Counted from the stretch's first letter, positions 49,348-58,509 are shown. The stretch is DNA of 64,000 nucleotides from Gp6-AA40 sp035571515 (GCA_035571515.1 DATNCQ010000147.1:82126-146125); one strand, 5' to 3'. The notes: a model not told the origin generated them from the sequence alone. A program made the numbers and translations.

Positions 49348-50303
49348 GACGGCTCCGGCGACGCGTGCGGCGCGCTCGTATACGGAGGCAGATCGCGCGT
49401 GTCGACACGCGGCAGCTCGAAACGGCGGTCGGCGTCCAGGTCGACGCGGCGGCGCACGCTCGTGAAGGCCGCCGTGTAGCCGCAGTCCCGCAGGATCGTC
49501 GTCGTGTCCGTCGTGTAGGTTCGCGGGCCGCCCCAGGGATAACAGAACGACACGTGCGACTGACCGGTCAACGCCTTGATCCAGCCGACGCCGTCGCGCA
49601 GCTCGCACTGCTGCTGATCGACGGTCAGCCGCGACAGCATCCGATGCGAGCGCGTGTGATAGCCGAATGCCATCCCGGTTGCCGCCATCTCGGCCACCAT
49701 GGATTCGCTCAGGTACAGCTCGCGCGCGAAGCTCTCCTCCGGTCCGATCCAGCGGTCGAACAGCGCGTCGAGGACCCGCTCCGCGGTCTCGAGCGGCAGC
49801 TCATAGTTGAGAAGATTCTTGAGGGTGCGCTCGTCGGCATGTTCCCAACTGTCGATGCCAAAGATGCGACCGTCCGCGGCATCGGCGCGCCCGGCCGTTG
49901 GATGGCATTCGCGCGCGAGCGCGGCGGCGAATCCTTCCGCTCCGAGCCGGGCGAGCAGGAAATGCACCTTGTGGACGCCGAGCACGCGTGGTGTCGTCCC
50001 GTACGGCAGCTGCGCGAGATAGAAGACGCCGCCGATACCGCGCCGCCGCAGGATCGGCCACACCGTCGTGTAGTGGTCGACGAAGCCATCGTCAAACGTG
50101 AGAATCGCCGCGTCGGCCGGCAGCGGCGCGGCGCGCTCGATGGCGGCGAGCAGCTCGTCGAGCGAAATGACGTGGTATTGCTCCTGCAGCCAGTCGAGTT
50201 GCTGTTCGAACAGTGCGGGCGGCAGCGCACGGATGGCCGGGAAGGGCGTCGCATCGCTGTCGCGTACGTAGTGGTACATGACCGCGAGACAGCGGTTCCC
50301 CAT
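49344..50303 (-). CDS. NodB-type polysaccharide deacetylase
   Basis: The 319-residue enzyme belongs to carbohydrate esterase family 4, which removes N- or O-acetyl groups with a metal-dependent Asp/His/His triad. Visible motifs are MYHYVRDS near the start, motif 1 ILTFDDGFVDHYTTV near residue 70, motif 2 FGYHTRSHRMLSRL near residue 212 (HxxSH-like), and FCYPWGGPRTY near residue 250. About 120 residues inserted between motifs 1 and 2 make it longer than the core domain. There is no signal peptide, so it would act in the cytosol, perhaps freeing an amine for the formyltransferase next door (overlap TAATG). Its product would be an N-modified sugar. Confidence 0.87.
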   Translation of the reverse strand: MGNRCLAVMYHYVRDSDATPFPAIRALPPALFEQQLDWLQEQYHVISLDELLAAIERAAPLPADAAILTFDDGFVDHYTTVWPILRRRGIGGVFYLAQLPYGTTPRVLGVHKVHFLLARLGAEGFAAALARECHPTAGRADAADGRIFGIDSWEHADERTLKNLLNYELPLETAERVLDALFDRWIGPEESFARELYLSESMVAEMAATGMAFGYHTRSHRMLSRLTVDQQQCELRDGVGWIKALTGQSHVSFCYPWGGPRTYTTDTTTILRDCGYTAAFTSVRRRVDLDADRRFELPRVDTRDLPPYTSAPHASPEPS

Positions 50304-51118
50304 TACCGTGTACCTGCCTCCATGGCGACCAGCGACAGCCCCGCATCGCGCCGCGCGCGATCGCGGAGGTAGGCGTCAATCATTCCCGTCGCGAAGTTCT
50401 CGTACAGCCTCCGCACGGCGCCGGCATTGAAATCCGCGCGCTTGTACACCCGCCCGCCACCCGCCTGCGGCACGCCGTTGAGCGGCGACCGCGCATGCGC
50501 CTCACCGATCGACGCCAGCGCCTCCGCGGCGGCGACGATCGTCTTGTTGCCGATCTCGTGCGGGCCGTCGCCGGCACGAATGTCGGGACGGACGTGCGCG
50601 AGAATGGGGCCGGTGTCGACGCCGATGTCGAGAAAATGAATCGTGGCGCCGCAGTATTCCGGTTCGCCGTTCACCAGCGGCCAGAAGTTGGTGGCTGCAC
50701 CGCGGTAGTACGGGGAGAGCCCGAGATGGACGTTGATGATGCGGCCGGGAAAGGTGTCGATCAGCGGTTGCTTCAGCATCGCGGTGCCGAAGACAAGCAC
50801 GACCTCGGGCTCTAACTGGCGCATCGCGTCGATCTCCGCCGCCGCATTGCAGCCACCCGCCGCCACACCTCGTGCAGGCACATGGACCCGATCGTGGTCG
50901 CGGAAGAACGTCTCCTCCGATTGGTCGCGCGCATCGAAATGGCGCTGGATCGCCGCCTCGTCCTCCGGCGTCGTCGCGTAGGTCAGCGGCTTGAACGATT
51001 TCGCTTCCTGCCACACGCCGCGAACGTCGAGCCGCGCCGCCACTGCGTTGGCCATGAAGTTGTGCCGGCGCATCTCGCTCGTCAGCACAATCGCGCGCAC
51101 GTCGCTCGTTGCAGCCAC
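50303..51118 (-). CDS. Formyltransferase-family enzyme (sugar N-formyltransferase-like)
   Basis: A 271-residue protein of the methionyl-tRNA formyltransferase fold. It carries the catalytic Asn-His pair in IINVHLGLSPYYRGAATNFW and the Asp in IHFLDIGVDTGPIL, with a VVLVFGTAMLKQPLIDTFPG lead-in. The tRNA-binding C-terminal domain of Fmt is absent. Such enzymes use N10-formyl-tetrahydrofolate to formylate an amino sugar (as VioF or FdtF do). The location beside a deacetylase and amino-sugar genes supports this. GTG at 51118 is used, three bases after the family A stop; no ATG is close. Confidence 0.85.
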   Translation of the reverse strand: MAATSDVRAIVLTSEMRRHNFMANAVAARLDVRGVWQEAKSFKPLTYATTPEDEAAIQRHFDARDQSEETFFRDHDRVHVPARGVAAGGCNAAAEIDAMRQLEPEVVLVFGTAMLKQPLIDTFPGRIINVHLGLSPYYRGAATNFWPLVNGEPEYCGATIHFLDIGVDTGPILAHVRPDIRAGDGPHEIGNKTIVAAAEALASIGEAHARSPLNGVPQAGGGRVYKRADFNAGAVRRLYENFATGMIDAYLRDRARRDAGLSLVAMEAGTR

Positions 51119-51123
51119 CGCCG

Positions 51124-52848
51124 TCAGTCCTTCCCCGTGCTGCCCGGCAGCTCTCCGCGCCAGAGACCCGTCATGTAGAGACCGCGGTAGAGCGTCACGG
51201 CAGTGCGGTGACGGGCCTTCCGCAACGCGCTCTTGACCTCTTTGCCACGCCGCATCCAGGCGTCCCGCCGCAGCCGCTGCTGCTTCCGCCGCACTTTCGC
51301 GTCCTGGCGTTCGCTCTTGTCGCGGATGCGCGCGCGGACATGCTGCTCTTCCCAGCGCCGCTGGCTGTCCCACTCGTCCTCGCGCGGTTCGTTCAGCAGC
51401 CACTGGCCGAGGCGCGTACGGCCCGCCGCCACGCCGGCATGGACGACTGGCGCGAGCCATCCGGCGCGCGGCAGCGTCGTGTCGGCGGACGGACCGTCGC
51501 GGTGCGCCGCCTCGAGCGCATCCACGAACGCCGGGGTCGCGCGCCGCTCCATCCCGAGCGGACGGACGAACCGCCGGAGGAAGCGCGTGTTGCGGTCGTC
51601 GCGCCGGCCGTCCAGCGCGACCGCCGCCGACAGCTGCGTCAGGTGCTCCTCGATGCTCGACGCACGGTGCAGCAGTCCACCTTCCACGGTCACCAAGTAG
51701 CGGAAGTGGAGCATCTCCTCCTGGTGGGACCGGTACTCTGGCAGCGTGAACGTCAGCACCGGGCGGCCGACGATGGCCGCCTCGAGAAACGCGGTGGTGA
51801 CGAGGCCGACCACGGCGCTGCTGTAGTACAGCGAGTCGAAGTAGTCGTCCTTCGCGTCGGGGTCGATCGGATTGCGCCCATAGAACGCGACGTTCTCGAG
51901 TCGATCGAGGCTGACGCTCGCCCATTCCTTGATGCGCTCGGGATGAGGACGCACCAGCACGCCCACGTGCCGCAGCCGCTCGTCAGCGCTCGTCCGCAGC
52001 GCGTCGATCCAGCGCCGGACGAGCACTGGTTCGGGCGGATCCGGTGTCGGACTCAGCGCCGAGTGCACCCACAGCACGAACGGGCGGCCTGGATCGAGAC
52101 CGACGGTTCGGCAAAACGCCTCGCGCGTGCGTTGCGGCGTGCGCGTGAACCATTCGTCGTAGCATTGCGCCCCGGTTTCGACGATGCGATCGGCGGGAAG
52201 CCGATGCATCTCTATCGCTTCCTGGCGCTGCACGTCGTTCCAGACCAGCACACGATCGGGCGACACGTGCAGCAGGCCCTTGCTCGACAGGTGATCCCAG
52301 CTCATGATCGCCGCGACCACTGGAATGCGGAGCGCTCGCGACGCCTTCAGCAGGTCCATCTGCTGCGAGCGCGAGAATGTCAGCGAGGCGAGCACGACGA
52401 GGTCCGGCGCCTGCCGGCGCAGATAGCGCTCGAACAGCACGCTGCGCGGCATCACGCGCTCGAGCGCTTGGAGTGCGACGCGGGTCGCCGCCGGTCCAAT
52501 CCACGGCAGCCGCGCGGACCAGCGCACGAGGCGCGCCGTGCGTTCCTCCGCGCGCATCCTCAGCTTCGGCGACGAGGTATATGGCGGCTCGAGCGCGCGC
52601 ACGTAGTCGAGCCCGACGCGAAGCTTGCGCGCGGTTGGGTACCACGTCTCGTCCTCGAGCCGCGGCAGCAGATCCCACGTCACGCCCGGACATTCCGCCG
52701 CCAGGCGTTCGGCAAGCTGCCGTCCCCCGAGCGTCTCCTCTTCGTCGGCCGTCAAGTGCACGCGATGGCCGCGCGCGGCGAGCTCGCGAATGACGGACTC
52801 GAAGTTGCGGAAGTGCGCGTGATGCAGCGCCGCAAAGAGCACCTGCAC
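51124..52848 (-). CDS. Family A GT-B-like glycosyltransferase with coiled-coil tail (SWDHL subtype)
   Basis: A 574-residue family A protein starting at GTG 52848. It has LHHAHFRNFESVIRELA, VGLDYVRALEPPYTS, the TPLV site changed to VVLASLTFSRSQQMDLLKA, SWDHLSSKGLLH, VLVWNDVQRQEAIEMH, VETGAQCYDEWF, REAFCRTVGL, VLVRPHPER, YSSAVVGLVTTAFLEAAIV and EEMLHFRYLV. Two usually fixed positions differ: SLTF replaces TPLV, and VTTA replaces NTSA. The last 100 residues are highly charged and probably a coiled coil (SERQDAKVRRKQQRLRR). The substitutions suggest a changed donor or a relaxed site. Confidence 0.7.
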   Translation of the reverse strand: MQVLFAALHHAHFRNFESVIRELAARGHRVHLTADEEETLGGRQLAERLAAECPGVTWDLLPRLEDETWYPTARKLRVGLDYVRALEPPYTSSPKLRMRAEERTARLVRWSARLPWIGPAATRVALQALERVMPRSVLFERYLRRQAPDLVVLASLTFSRSQQMDLLKASRALRIPVVAAIMSWDHLSSKGLLHVSPDRVLVWNDVQRQEAIEMHRLPADRIVETGAQCYDEWFTRTPQRTREAFCRTVGLDPGRPFVLWVHSALSPTPDPPEPVLVRRWIDALRTSADERLRHVGVLVRPHPERIKEWASVSLDRLENVAFYGRNPIDPDAKDDYFDSLYYSSAVVGLVTTAFLEAAIVGRPVLTFTLPEYRSHQEEMLHFRYLVTVEGGLLHRASSIEEHLTQLSAAVALDGRRDDRNTRFLRRFVRPLGMERRATPAFVDALEAAHRDGPSADTTLPRAGWLAPVVHAGVAAGRTRLGQWLLNEPREDEWDSQRRWEEQHVRARIRDKSERQDAKVRRKQQRLRRDAWMRRGKEVKSALRKARHRTAVTLYRGLYMTGLWRGELPGSTGKD

Positions 52849-52856
52849 GAGGACTG

Positions 52857-53855
52857 CTACTCCCGCCGCGCGATCACGCGCAGGTTCTTGCCGTAGCCGC
52901 CGGCATTGACGAAGAACTGCAGCAGATCGGCGATCTCTTCCACGCCGTCATCGGCCTTGCCGTGCACTTCCCGGCGGTACCACAGGAAATCGACGATATC
53001 GAGCCCTTCCGTCGCCACGTACACGGTGTCCAGTCCCTCGCGCGCCATGAGGTCGCGCATCGTCGCCGGCGTGTAGTAGTTCAGGTGGTGCGTCGGCCAG
53101 ATGAAATGGGCGTCCTTGCCCATCAACAGCCGCGAGGCGGAGTCGTAGTTCGGCACGTAGAGGAATACGATGCCGCCCGGGCGCAGCAGCGAGACCGCGG
53201 CGCGCAGCGTCTGCAGCGGGGCGAAGAGATGCTCGAGGACGTCGAAGAGGGAAACAACGTCGAAGCTCCCCGGCTCGAACGCGGCGTCCTCCAGCGCGGC
53301 GGTGCAGAGATTGAGCTGCCGGCTCCGGCCGAACTCGATGGCCGAGGGATTCAAATCAATTCCGACGGCGTCCCAGCCCGCATCGCCCGCCGCTTCGACA
53401 ACGAAGCCCGTACTGCATCCGACGTCGAGATAGCGCGGCCGCGGGGTCCGCAGGTGCGGCGACATCAGCGCGACGCGCTCGCGCCCGAACCGCTCGACGC
53501 GGTACTCGTGACTCTGGATGCCCAGCTCCCGGACAATGTCCTGATACTCCTGCGAGGCGTATACCTCGCGGTAATGCGCCTCGTCGAACGTGGGGCTGAC
53601 GTAGACGAGGTCGCAGGACGCGCAGCGCACCAGCTGCATGTGGTCCTTGTCCAGCTCGGGACGGGCGTCCGCGCTGCCGCACGTCGGGCAGGCGCGCGAT
53701 CGCAGCAGGTCGGCGGGAATCCTGCCGTGGATGCGGACCAGCTCGTCGATCGGGTGCGTCCGCTTCGCGATCAGCTGCTGGTACGAGGTGCCCGGACGCA
53801 ATCGCGTCACGTCCACCGGCTGATACTCGTCGAAGCGACGATACGGAATCTGCAT
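52857..53855 (-). CDS. SAM-dependent methyltransferase with zinc-ribbon N-terminus
   Basis: The 332-residue protein has two CxxC pairs (ACPTCGSADARPE near residue 55 and RCASCDLVYVSPTF near residue 77), then DEAHYREVYASQEY, the SAM motif PRYLDVGCSTGFVVEAA near residue 140, GIDLNPSAIEFGR, SLFDVLEHLFAPLQTLR and PTHHLNYYTPATMRDLMA. This is the methyltransferase type with a rubredoxin-like knuckle that often modifies lipid-linked or nucleotide sugars. ATG at 53855 is the first start before the conserved part. It is 11 bases from the cytidylyltransferase gene. It is related to but distinct from the zinc-ribbon enzyme at 34165. Confidence 0.82.
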   Translation of the reverse strand: MQIPYRRFDEYQPVDVTRLRPGTSYQQLIAKRTHPIDELVRIHGRIPADLLRSRACPTCGSADARPELDKDHMQLVRCASCDLVYVSPTFDEAHYREVYASQEYQDIVRELGIQSHEYRVERFGRERVALMSPHLRTPRPRYLDVGCSTGFVVEAAGDAGWDAVGIDLNPSAIEFGRSRQLNLCTAALEDAAFEPGSFDVVSLFDVLEHLFAPLQTLRAAVSLLRPGGIVFLYVPNYDSASRLLMGKDAHFIWPTHHLNYYTPATMRDLMAREGLDTVYVATEGLDIVDFLWYRREVHGKADDGVEEIADLLQFFVNAGGYGKNLRVIARRE

Positions 53856-53866
53856 CGGAGGCTGAA

Positions 53867-54562
53867 TCACTTTCGCCCGGCGCGCGTCAGCAGGAATTCG
53901 GCGTACTCGAGGTCCGCGGGACCGTCGATATCGACCGACTCCTCCGCGTTCATACCGAGTGGCCACGATCGCTCGCCGTACAACGACCCCCCCTTGACGA
54001 CCGCGCTGCGGACGGCGAGGACCGCGGGACCGTTGCGCGCGAAGAGACGCGGCTTGTCCTGCCGTCTGGTGACGGTCGGACCGTCGAGCAATGGTTTCAG
54101 AAGACCATCTTCGAGGCGCATGACCGAGACCGGATTGAACTGGTGCGGCACCTCGGTGACGGAGACGACCGAGTCGGCTGCGGTACGCTCGAGCCAGTCG
54201 ATCGCCGCGTCGATGTGCTCGCCTCGCCGCAGCGGCGACGTCGGCTGCAGCAGCACGAGGATGTCCGCGGGAAAGCCACGCTCCTCCATCGCGTCGAGCG
54301 CATGCTGCAGGACCGGCAGCATCGGCGCTGCGTCGGCGGCCAGTGACGCCGGACGCATGAACGGGACCTCGAGGCCGAGTGACGTCGCGCAGGCGGCGAT
54401 GCGCTCGTCGTCCGTGCTGACGATCGTCCGCGTCAGCCGCGTGCTGGCTTTCACCGCGTCAGCCGTGTAGGCCAGCAGGGGCCGCCCGCAGAGCGCCACC
54501 AGGTTCTTGTTGGCAATGCCTCTGGAGCCGCCGCGCGCCGGAATGACGCCGAGCACCCGCAT
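53867..54562 (-). CDS. NeuA-like CMP-ulosonic acid cytidylyltransferase 3
   Basis: The 231-residue enzyme has GVIPARGGSRGIANKNLVAL at residues 5-24, VSTDDERIAACA, VPFMRPASLAADAAPML, LLQPTSPLRRGEHID and ESVDIDGPADL near the C-terminus. It is closely similar in length and wording to the enzyme at 33476 and likely activates the same or a similar acid. Its partner here is a NeuC-like epimerase with a 1-base overlap (TGATG), but no NeuB follows in this module. It may share the NeuB of module 2. Confidence 0.92.
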   Translation of the reverse strand: MRVLGVIPARGGSRGIANKNLVALCGRPLLAYTADAVKASTRLTRTIVSTDDERIAACATSLGLEVPFMRPASLAADAAPMLPVLQHALDAMEERGFPADILVLLQPTSPLRRGEHIDAAIDWLERTAADSVVSVTEVPHQFNPVSVMRLEDGLLKPLLDGPTVTRRQDKPRLFARNGPAVLAVRSAVVKGGSLYGERSWPLGMNAEESVDIDGPADLEYAEFLLTRAGRK

Positions 54563-55728
54563 CACACCGGCTGGGCGAAGACGAGCCGCTTCTGCACGCG
54601 CAGCGGCACGCGCGCCAGCAGGTCCGCGATGCGGCCGCCTGCATGCCCGTCGCCGTACAGCGGATCCGAGGGATAGCGCCCGTGCGCCAGCTGCCGCTTG
54701 ATACCGGCGACGATGCCGTGGCGGTCGTACTCCACGTCCACGACGTTGGGACCCCGGTCGCGCCCGAGTTGCCGCGTGCCGATGTTCACGGCAGGGACGC
54801 CGAGGAACGCGCCCTCGCGAATCGGCGCGCTCGAGTTGCCCACGGCGCAGACGCTCAAGAGCATCAGCCGCACGTAGGTGTCGATCGGGAAGTTCTTGTA
54901 GAAGCGGATGTATTCCGGCTTCAGCTTTTCGCGGAACGTCCGCATGCCGCTGGCGATGTCGTCGGAGCCGGCGTCGACGTTCGGCCACAGCATGATCGTC
55001 GGCATGCGCAGCTCGTCGAGCGCCATGAGCGTTTCCCACACCTGGGCCTTGCCCTGGCCGTACTCGGTCGTGACGGGATGCTGGTTCACGAGGAGAAAGG
55101 GCCGCGTGACGTCGACGTGCGCACCCACGCCTTCGCGCTCGAGCCACTCGGCATGCGGGAGATCCGCGCCGCCGTGCGCGATCTCGGCGACGAGATCGAT
55201 GCGCGGACAGCCGACGGCGTGCACCGTATCCGGCGCCTCGCCCATTCTGATGATGCGTTCGGCAGCCGCGGTGTTGGCGGGAAAGTGGATGTGCGCGAGC
55301 TTGGTGACCGCGTGGCGGACGCTCTCGTCGATGGTCCCGCTGATCTCGCCGCCCATCGTGTGGGCGATGGGAATGTTCATGTAGGCGGCCGCGATGGCCG
55401 TCGCCATCGTCTCGAAGCGGTCGCCGACGCTGACCACGACGTCGGGCTTCAGCATCTCGAACAGCGTCGGCAGCTCGATGAGGCCGAGACCCGTCGACTT
55501 CGCCATGGTGGCCGGCGTCTCACCTTCGACGATCATCGTCACCCGGGCATCGGGCTTGAACCCGTCCTCCTCGATGACGTCGATGACCGAACCGAAGCGG
55601 TCGAGCAGCGCCGACGCGCCGACGATGAGCTGCAGCTGCAGCTGGGGATGCGCCCGGACGGCACGCATCACCGACTTGATGCTGCTGTAGTTGGCGCGGG
55701 AGCCGATGAAAATACAGACTTTTCGCAC
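54562..55728 (-). CDS. NeuC-like UDP-GlcNAc 2-epimerase (hydrolysing) 2
   Basis: The 388-residue protein has the same order of blocks as the epimerase at 35088: FIGSRANYSSIKSVMRAV, EGETPATMAKSTGLGLIELP, VSVGDRFETMATAIAAAYM, TMGGEISGTIDESVRH, LLVNQHPVTTEYGQG, NSSAPIREGAFLGVPAVN and DPLYGDGHAGGRIADLL. GTG at 55728 is preceded by GGAC, and the longer frame runs across the upstream stop. It would make a free ManNAc-type sugar. The similarity of both NeuA- and NeuC-like genes to those of module 2 suggests a duplicated segment that has lost or never had its NeuB. Confidence 0.92.
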   Translation of the reverse strand: MRKVCIFIGSRANYSSIKSVMRAVRAHPQLQLQLIVGASALLDRFGSVIDVIEEDGFKPDARVTMIVEGETPATMAKSTGLGLIELPTLFEMLKPDVVVSVGDRFETMATAIAAAYMNIPIAHTMGGEISGTIDESVRHAVTKLAHIHFPANTAAAERIIRMGEAPDTVHAVGCPRIDLVAEIAHGGADLPHAEWLEREGVGAHVDVTRPFLLVNQHPVTTEYGQGKAQVWETLMALDELRMPTIMLWPNVDAGSDDIASGMRTFREKLKPEYIRFYKNFPIDTYVRLMLLSVCAVGNSSAPIREGAFLGVPAVNIGTRQLGRDRGPNVVDVEYDRHGIVAGIKRQLAHGRYPSDPLYGDGHAGGRIADLLARVPLRVQKRLVFAQPV

Positions 55729-55736
55729 GTCCGTCC

Positions 55737-57320
55737 CTATGCGGCCTCGAAGTAGCGCTTCCACCGCGCGCCCGTCTTGGCCAACCGCTTGCGCGCCCGG
55801 AGCACGTAGCCGCGGATGCGCTTGCGGCCGCGTGTGACCACGCCGCTGTCGCCGAACGCGTCGACCGCGAGTACAGGCATCGTCGCGGCGAGCAGCAGCG
55901 GCCGCACGAGATACCTGGAGGCCGCCGGGCGCTCCGGCGCGCGCGCCGGCGAATGCGCGAGCTCTTCCACGGCATCAGCGAAGATGGGAGTCGCGGGGCG
56001 CTCGATACCGAGCGGCCGGATGAACGACCCCACGAAACGCGCCGTCTCCGCGGCCGCTGTCTCCGGGCACTCGAGGACCTCGGCGAGCTGGGCAACGTGC
56101 TCGGCGAGCGTGGCGGCAATACGCAGGAACCCGCCGTTCTGCGGCAGCAGGTGGTGGAAGTGAATGGTGCCCTCCTGCGTTCCCGCGAACTCCGGCGCGA
56201 GCAGCGTACACACGGGACGGCCGATGATCGCCGCTTCGATCATCGCGCTGGTATTGATGCCGACCACGGCGGCGCTGTGAAAGAGCGAGTCGAAGAAATC
56301 GTCGCGGCTCTCTGCCTCGATCGGGTTGTACGACTGGCGCGGGAAGACCGCGACGTCCGGTTCACCCGCGAACGGGGCGTCACCCCAGCGGTGGAAATTG
56401 TAGGGATGCGGACGGATCAGCACGTTCAGCTCCCGCAGCACCCGGTGGGAGCTGTGGCGGAGCGCCTCCACCCAGCGACGGACGAACGCCACTTCCGCGC
56501 TCGATTCCGAGATGAAGCTCGATGAACCGGTAAACAGCACGAACGGCCGCTCGTCGCGCAGCCCGGCGCGCTGGCAGAACGACGTGCGATCGCGTGCCGG
56601 GGTCCTCGCGAACCATCGATCGAACAGCTGCGCCCCCGTGACCGCGATCCGTTCCGCGGGAATGTAGTGGTACTCCTGCGCCTCGCGGCGCTGCGCCTCG
56701 TTCCACACGAGGGTGCGGTCCGGCTCGACGCGCAGCAGCCCCTTGTTCGTCAGGTTGTCCCAGCTGGCGATGCACACCGCGGTGCGGATGCCGCAGGCAC
56801 GCGCCCCTCTGATCCAATCGACCTGCTCCGATGCCGCCGTCACCAGCGGCGAGACGAGCAGCACGTCCGGCGACTGGTCGCGCAGGAAGTCGGCAATCGG
56901 CTCGCAGACAGGAATCGCGCGTTCCGCCGCCATGAGGGCGCGCTCGGCGCGCGCCACCGTGCGCGCGTCAACGCGCGGAATCGCGTCCAGCCAGTGATAC
57001 GGCCGCGGCAGCACTTTCCGCTTGATCCGCGCGCGCAGCGCCGGCGCCGCTGCGAACCGTGGATGCAGGAAGCGGACGAAATCCATCGTCGCACGAACCG
57101 TGCGGGCGACGTCGCTCCAGACGCCGGTCCGCTCCGGAACGACGCCGAGCACCGTCACACGATCGGCATACGCGCGAAGCCCTTCGAGGCCAACCGGCTT
57201 CCTGACGCGCTGGCTGTTGACGGCAATCGCGACGTCATGCCCGCGAGCCGCGAGCTCCTCGACAGCCGAGTCGTAGAACCGCAGGTACTCGGGCGAGTCC
57301 ATCAGAAACAGGATCTTCAC
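55737..57320 (-). CDS. Family A GT-B-like glycosyltransferase (SWDNL subtype)
   Basis: A 527-residue family A member from GTG 57320. Blocks: FLMDSPEYLRFYDSAV, ELAARGHDVAIAV, VSPLVTAASEQVDWIRGA, SWDNLTNKGLLRV, TLVWNEAQRREAQEYH, VTGAQLFDRWF, RTSFCQRAGL, VLIRPHPYNF, SAAVVGINTSAMIEAAIIG and EGTIHFHHLLPQNGG, ending in a basic tail (RGRKRIRGYVLRARKR). All donor-site-like blocks are intact, so it is probably active. The following genes downstream are ulosonic-acid genes, and the genes upstream are broken. Confidence 0.72.
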   Translation of the reverse strand: MKILFLMDSPEYLRFYDSAVEELAARGHDVAIAVNSQRVRKPVGLEGLRAYADRVTVLGVVPERTGVWSDVARTVRATMDFVRFLHPRFAAAPALRARIKRKVLPRPYHWLDAIPRVDARTVARAERALMAAERAIPVCEPIADFLRDQSPDVLLVSPLVTAASEQVDWIRGARACGIRTAVCIASWDNLTNKGLLRVEPDRTLVWNEAQRREAQEYHYIPAERIAVTGAQLFDRWFARTPARDRTSFCQRAGLRDERPFVLFTGSSSFISESSAEVAFVRRWVEALRHSSHRVLRELNVLIRPHPYNFHRWGDAPFAGEPDVAVFPRQSYNPIEAESRDDFFDSLFHSAAVVGINTSAMIEAAIIGRPVCTLLAPEFAGTQEGTIHFHHLLPQNGGFLRIAATLAEHVAQLAEVLECPETAAAETARFVGSFIRPLGIERPATPIFADAVEELAHSPARAPERPAASRYLVRPLLLAATMPVLAVDAFGDSGVVTRGRKRIRGYVLRARKRLAKTGARWKRYFEAA

Positions 57321-57324
57321 GACG

Positions 57325-57603
57325 TCAGTCCCGTGTGACCGTCCGCTTGACGAGCACGGCCTGTTCGTCGCGCATGGTCCACACCTGGAATATCGGATGT
57401 GCCGCGAGATACTGCCGCACCGCGAGCGCGATGCCGGGGCAGGTCGGTGCCTCGAAATCGTCCATGACGATGATGCCCTCGTCGGCCACGCGCGGTCCGA
57501 AGTACTCGAGGCAGTTCAGCGTCGGCTTGTACAGGTCCACGTCGAGATGCACCAGCGAGTATCGCCGCTCCGGCCACGTCGGCATCACGAGCGATGCATC
57601 GCC
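57325..57603 (-). pseudogene. C-terminal fragment of a TylF-type sugar O-methyltransferase
   Basis: The 92-codon stretch reads SLVHLDVDLYKPTLNCLEYF followed by a GIIVMDDFEAPTCPG segment, which is the metal-binding end of TylF/MycF macrocin-type O-methyltransferases. Nothing of the roughly 150-residue N-terminal part of that family is found upstream; the sequence there belongs to a family A gene. An ATG at 57585 could start a short product of 86 codons, but it would lack the SAM site. I read it as the tail of a methyltransferase gene joined by deletion to another gene. Confidence 0.75.
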
Positions 57604-58503
57604 TTTGTCGGCTGCACCAGCACACTGACGTCGCGCAACGCCCGCGAGGCATCGCGAATGCCCGTGACCCAGCGGCGGATGAACGGCAGTTCGTCGTGCG
57701 AGATGAACTTCGACGAACACAGATACAGGAGGTACGGCGCATGGATGGCCAGTCCGACGCGAGCGCAGAAGCTGTCGCGGCTGTCGCGCGGGCGCCACGA
57801 AAACCAATGGTCGTACGCCGCCGCGCCCGTGATGCGGACAGCCGTCCGCTGCACATCGTGCAGCGTTGTCGCTTCGTCGGCCATCGCGCGAACCCATACC
57901 GTAATCAGACCGAGCGTGTCGTGAATCAACCCCTTGTTCGTCAGGTTGTCCCAGCTGTACGCGCACAAGCCCGCCGGTACCTTCAAGGCGCGTGCGCTGC
58001 GCACGATGTCCGACTGCGGCGAGCCTGGCTCGACGAGCGGCGTGACGAGGACGAGATCGGGGTCGTGCGGGCGGATGAAGGCGTCGACGGCCGGATCGCG
58101 CGGTATCGCTCGATCGCACTGCCGCAATACCCTGCGCAACAGCGGACGCCCGATCGGTGATCGCGCGAGCGGCGACTGCAGCAGCGCCGTCAGCAGCTTC
58201 GGGAGCCTTGCGCTGTGCGCGCTGCCGAAGCTTCGTCGCGCTGGCGTATTCCGGCTCCAGATACCGCAGATAATCGAGCGCGCGGCGGATCTCGGCGCCG
58301 AGAAACGACCAGCGGTTGAACGGGACTCGCAGCCCGGGCACGTAGCGCAGACGCCGCGATTCCCGCCTGATGCGGTCGATCAGATGGGTGCGATGCGGAT
58401 CCGCAACCACGACGACGTCGTGTCCGCGATCCGCAAGCATCCGCAACGTCGACTCGAAGTTGCGGACGTAGACCGTACTGCGCATGAAAAAGAGGATCTT
58501 CAC
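57585..58503 (-). pseudogene. Broken family A gene (frameshift and 3' truncation)
   Basis: The N-terminal part runs from 58503 in one frame with FFMRSTVYVRNFESTLRMLA and RALDYLRYLEPEYAS. It loses sense near 58220, and the homology continues in another frame with TALLQSPLARSPIGRPLLRR, VTPLVEPGSPQSDIVRSA, YSWDNLTNKGLIHD, VRITGAAAYDHWF and SRDSFCARVGL. The shift lies at GAAGCTGCTG near 58210. The second frame stops at 57585, right after VSVLVQPT, where relatives read VLVRPHP. The donor-site half is gone, and a TylF fragment follows. This is a dead gene unless the shift is a sequencing error, which would not explain the truncation. Confidence 0.78.
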
Positions 58504-58509
58504 GGATCG

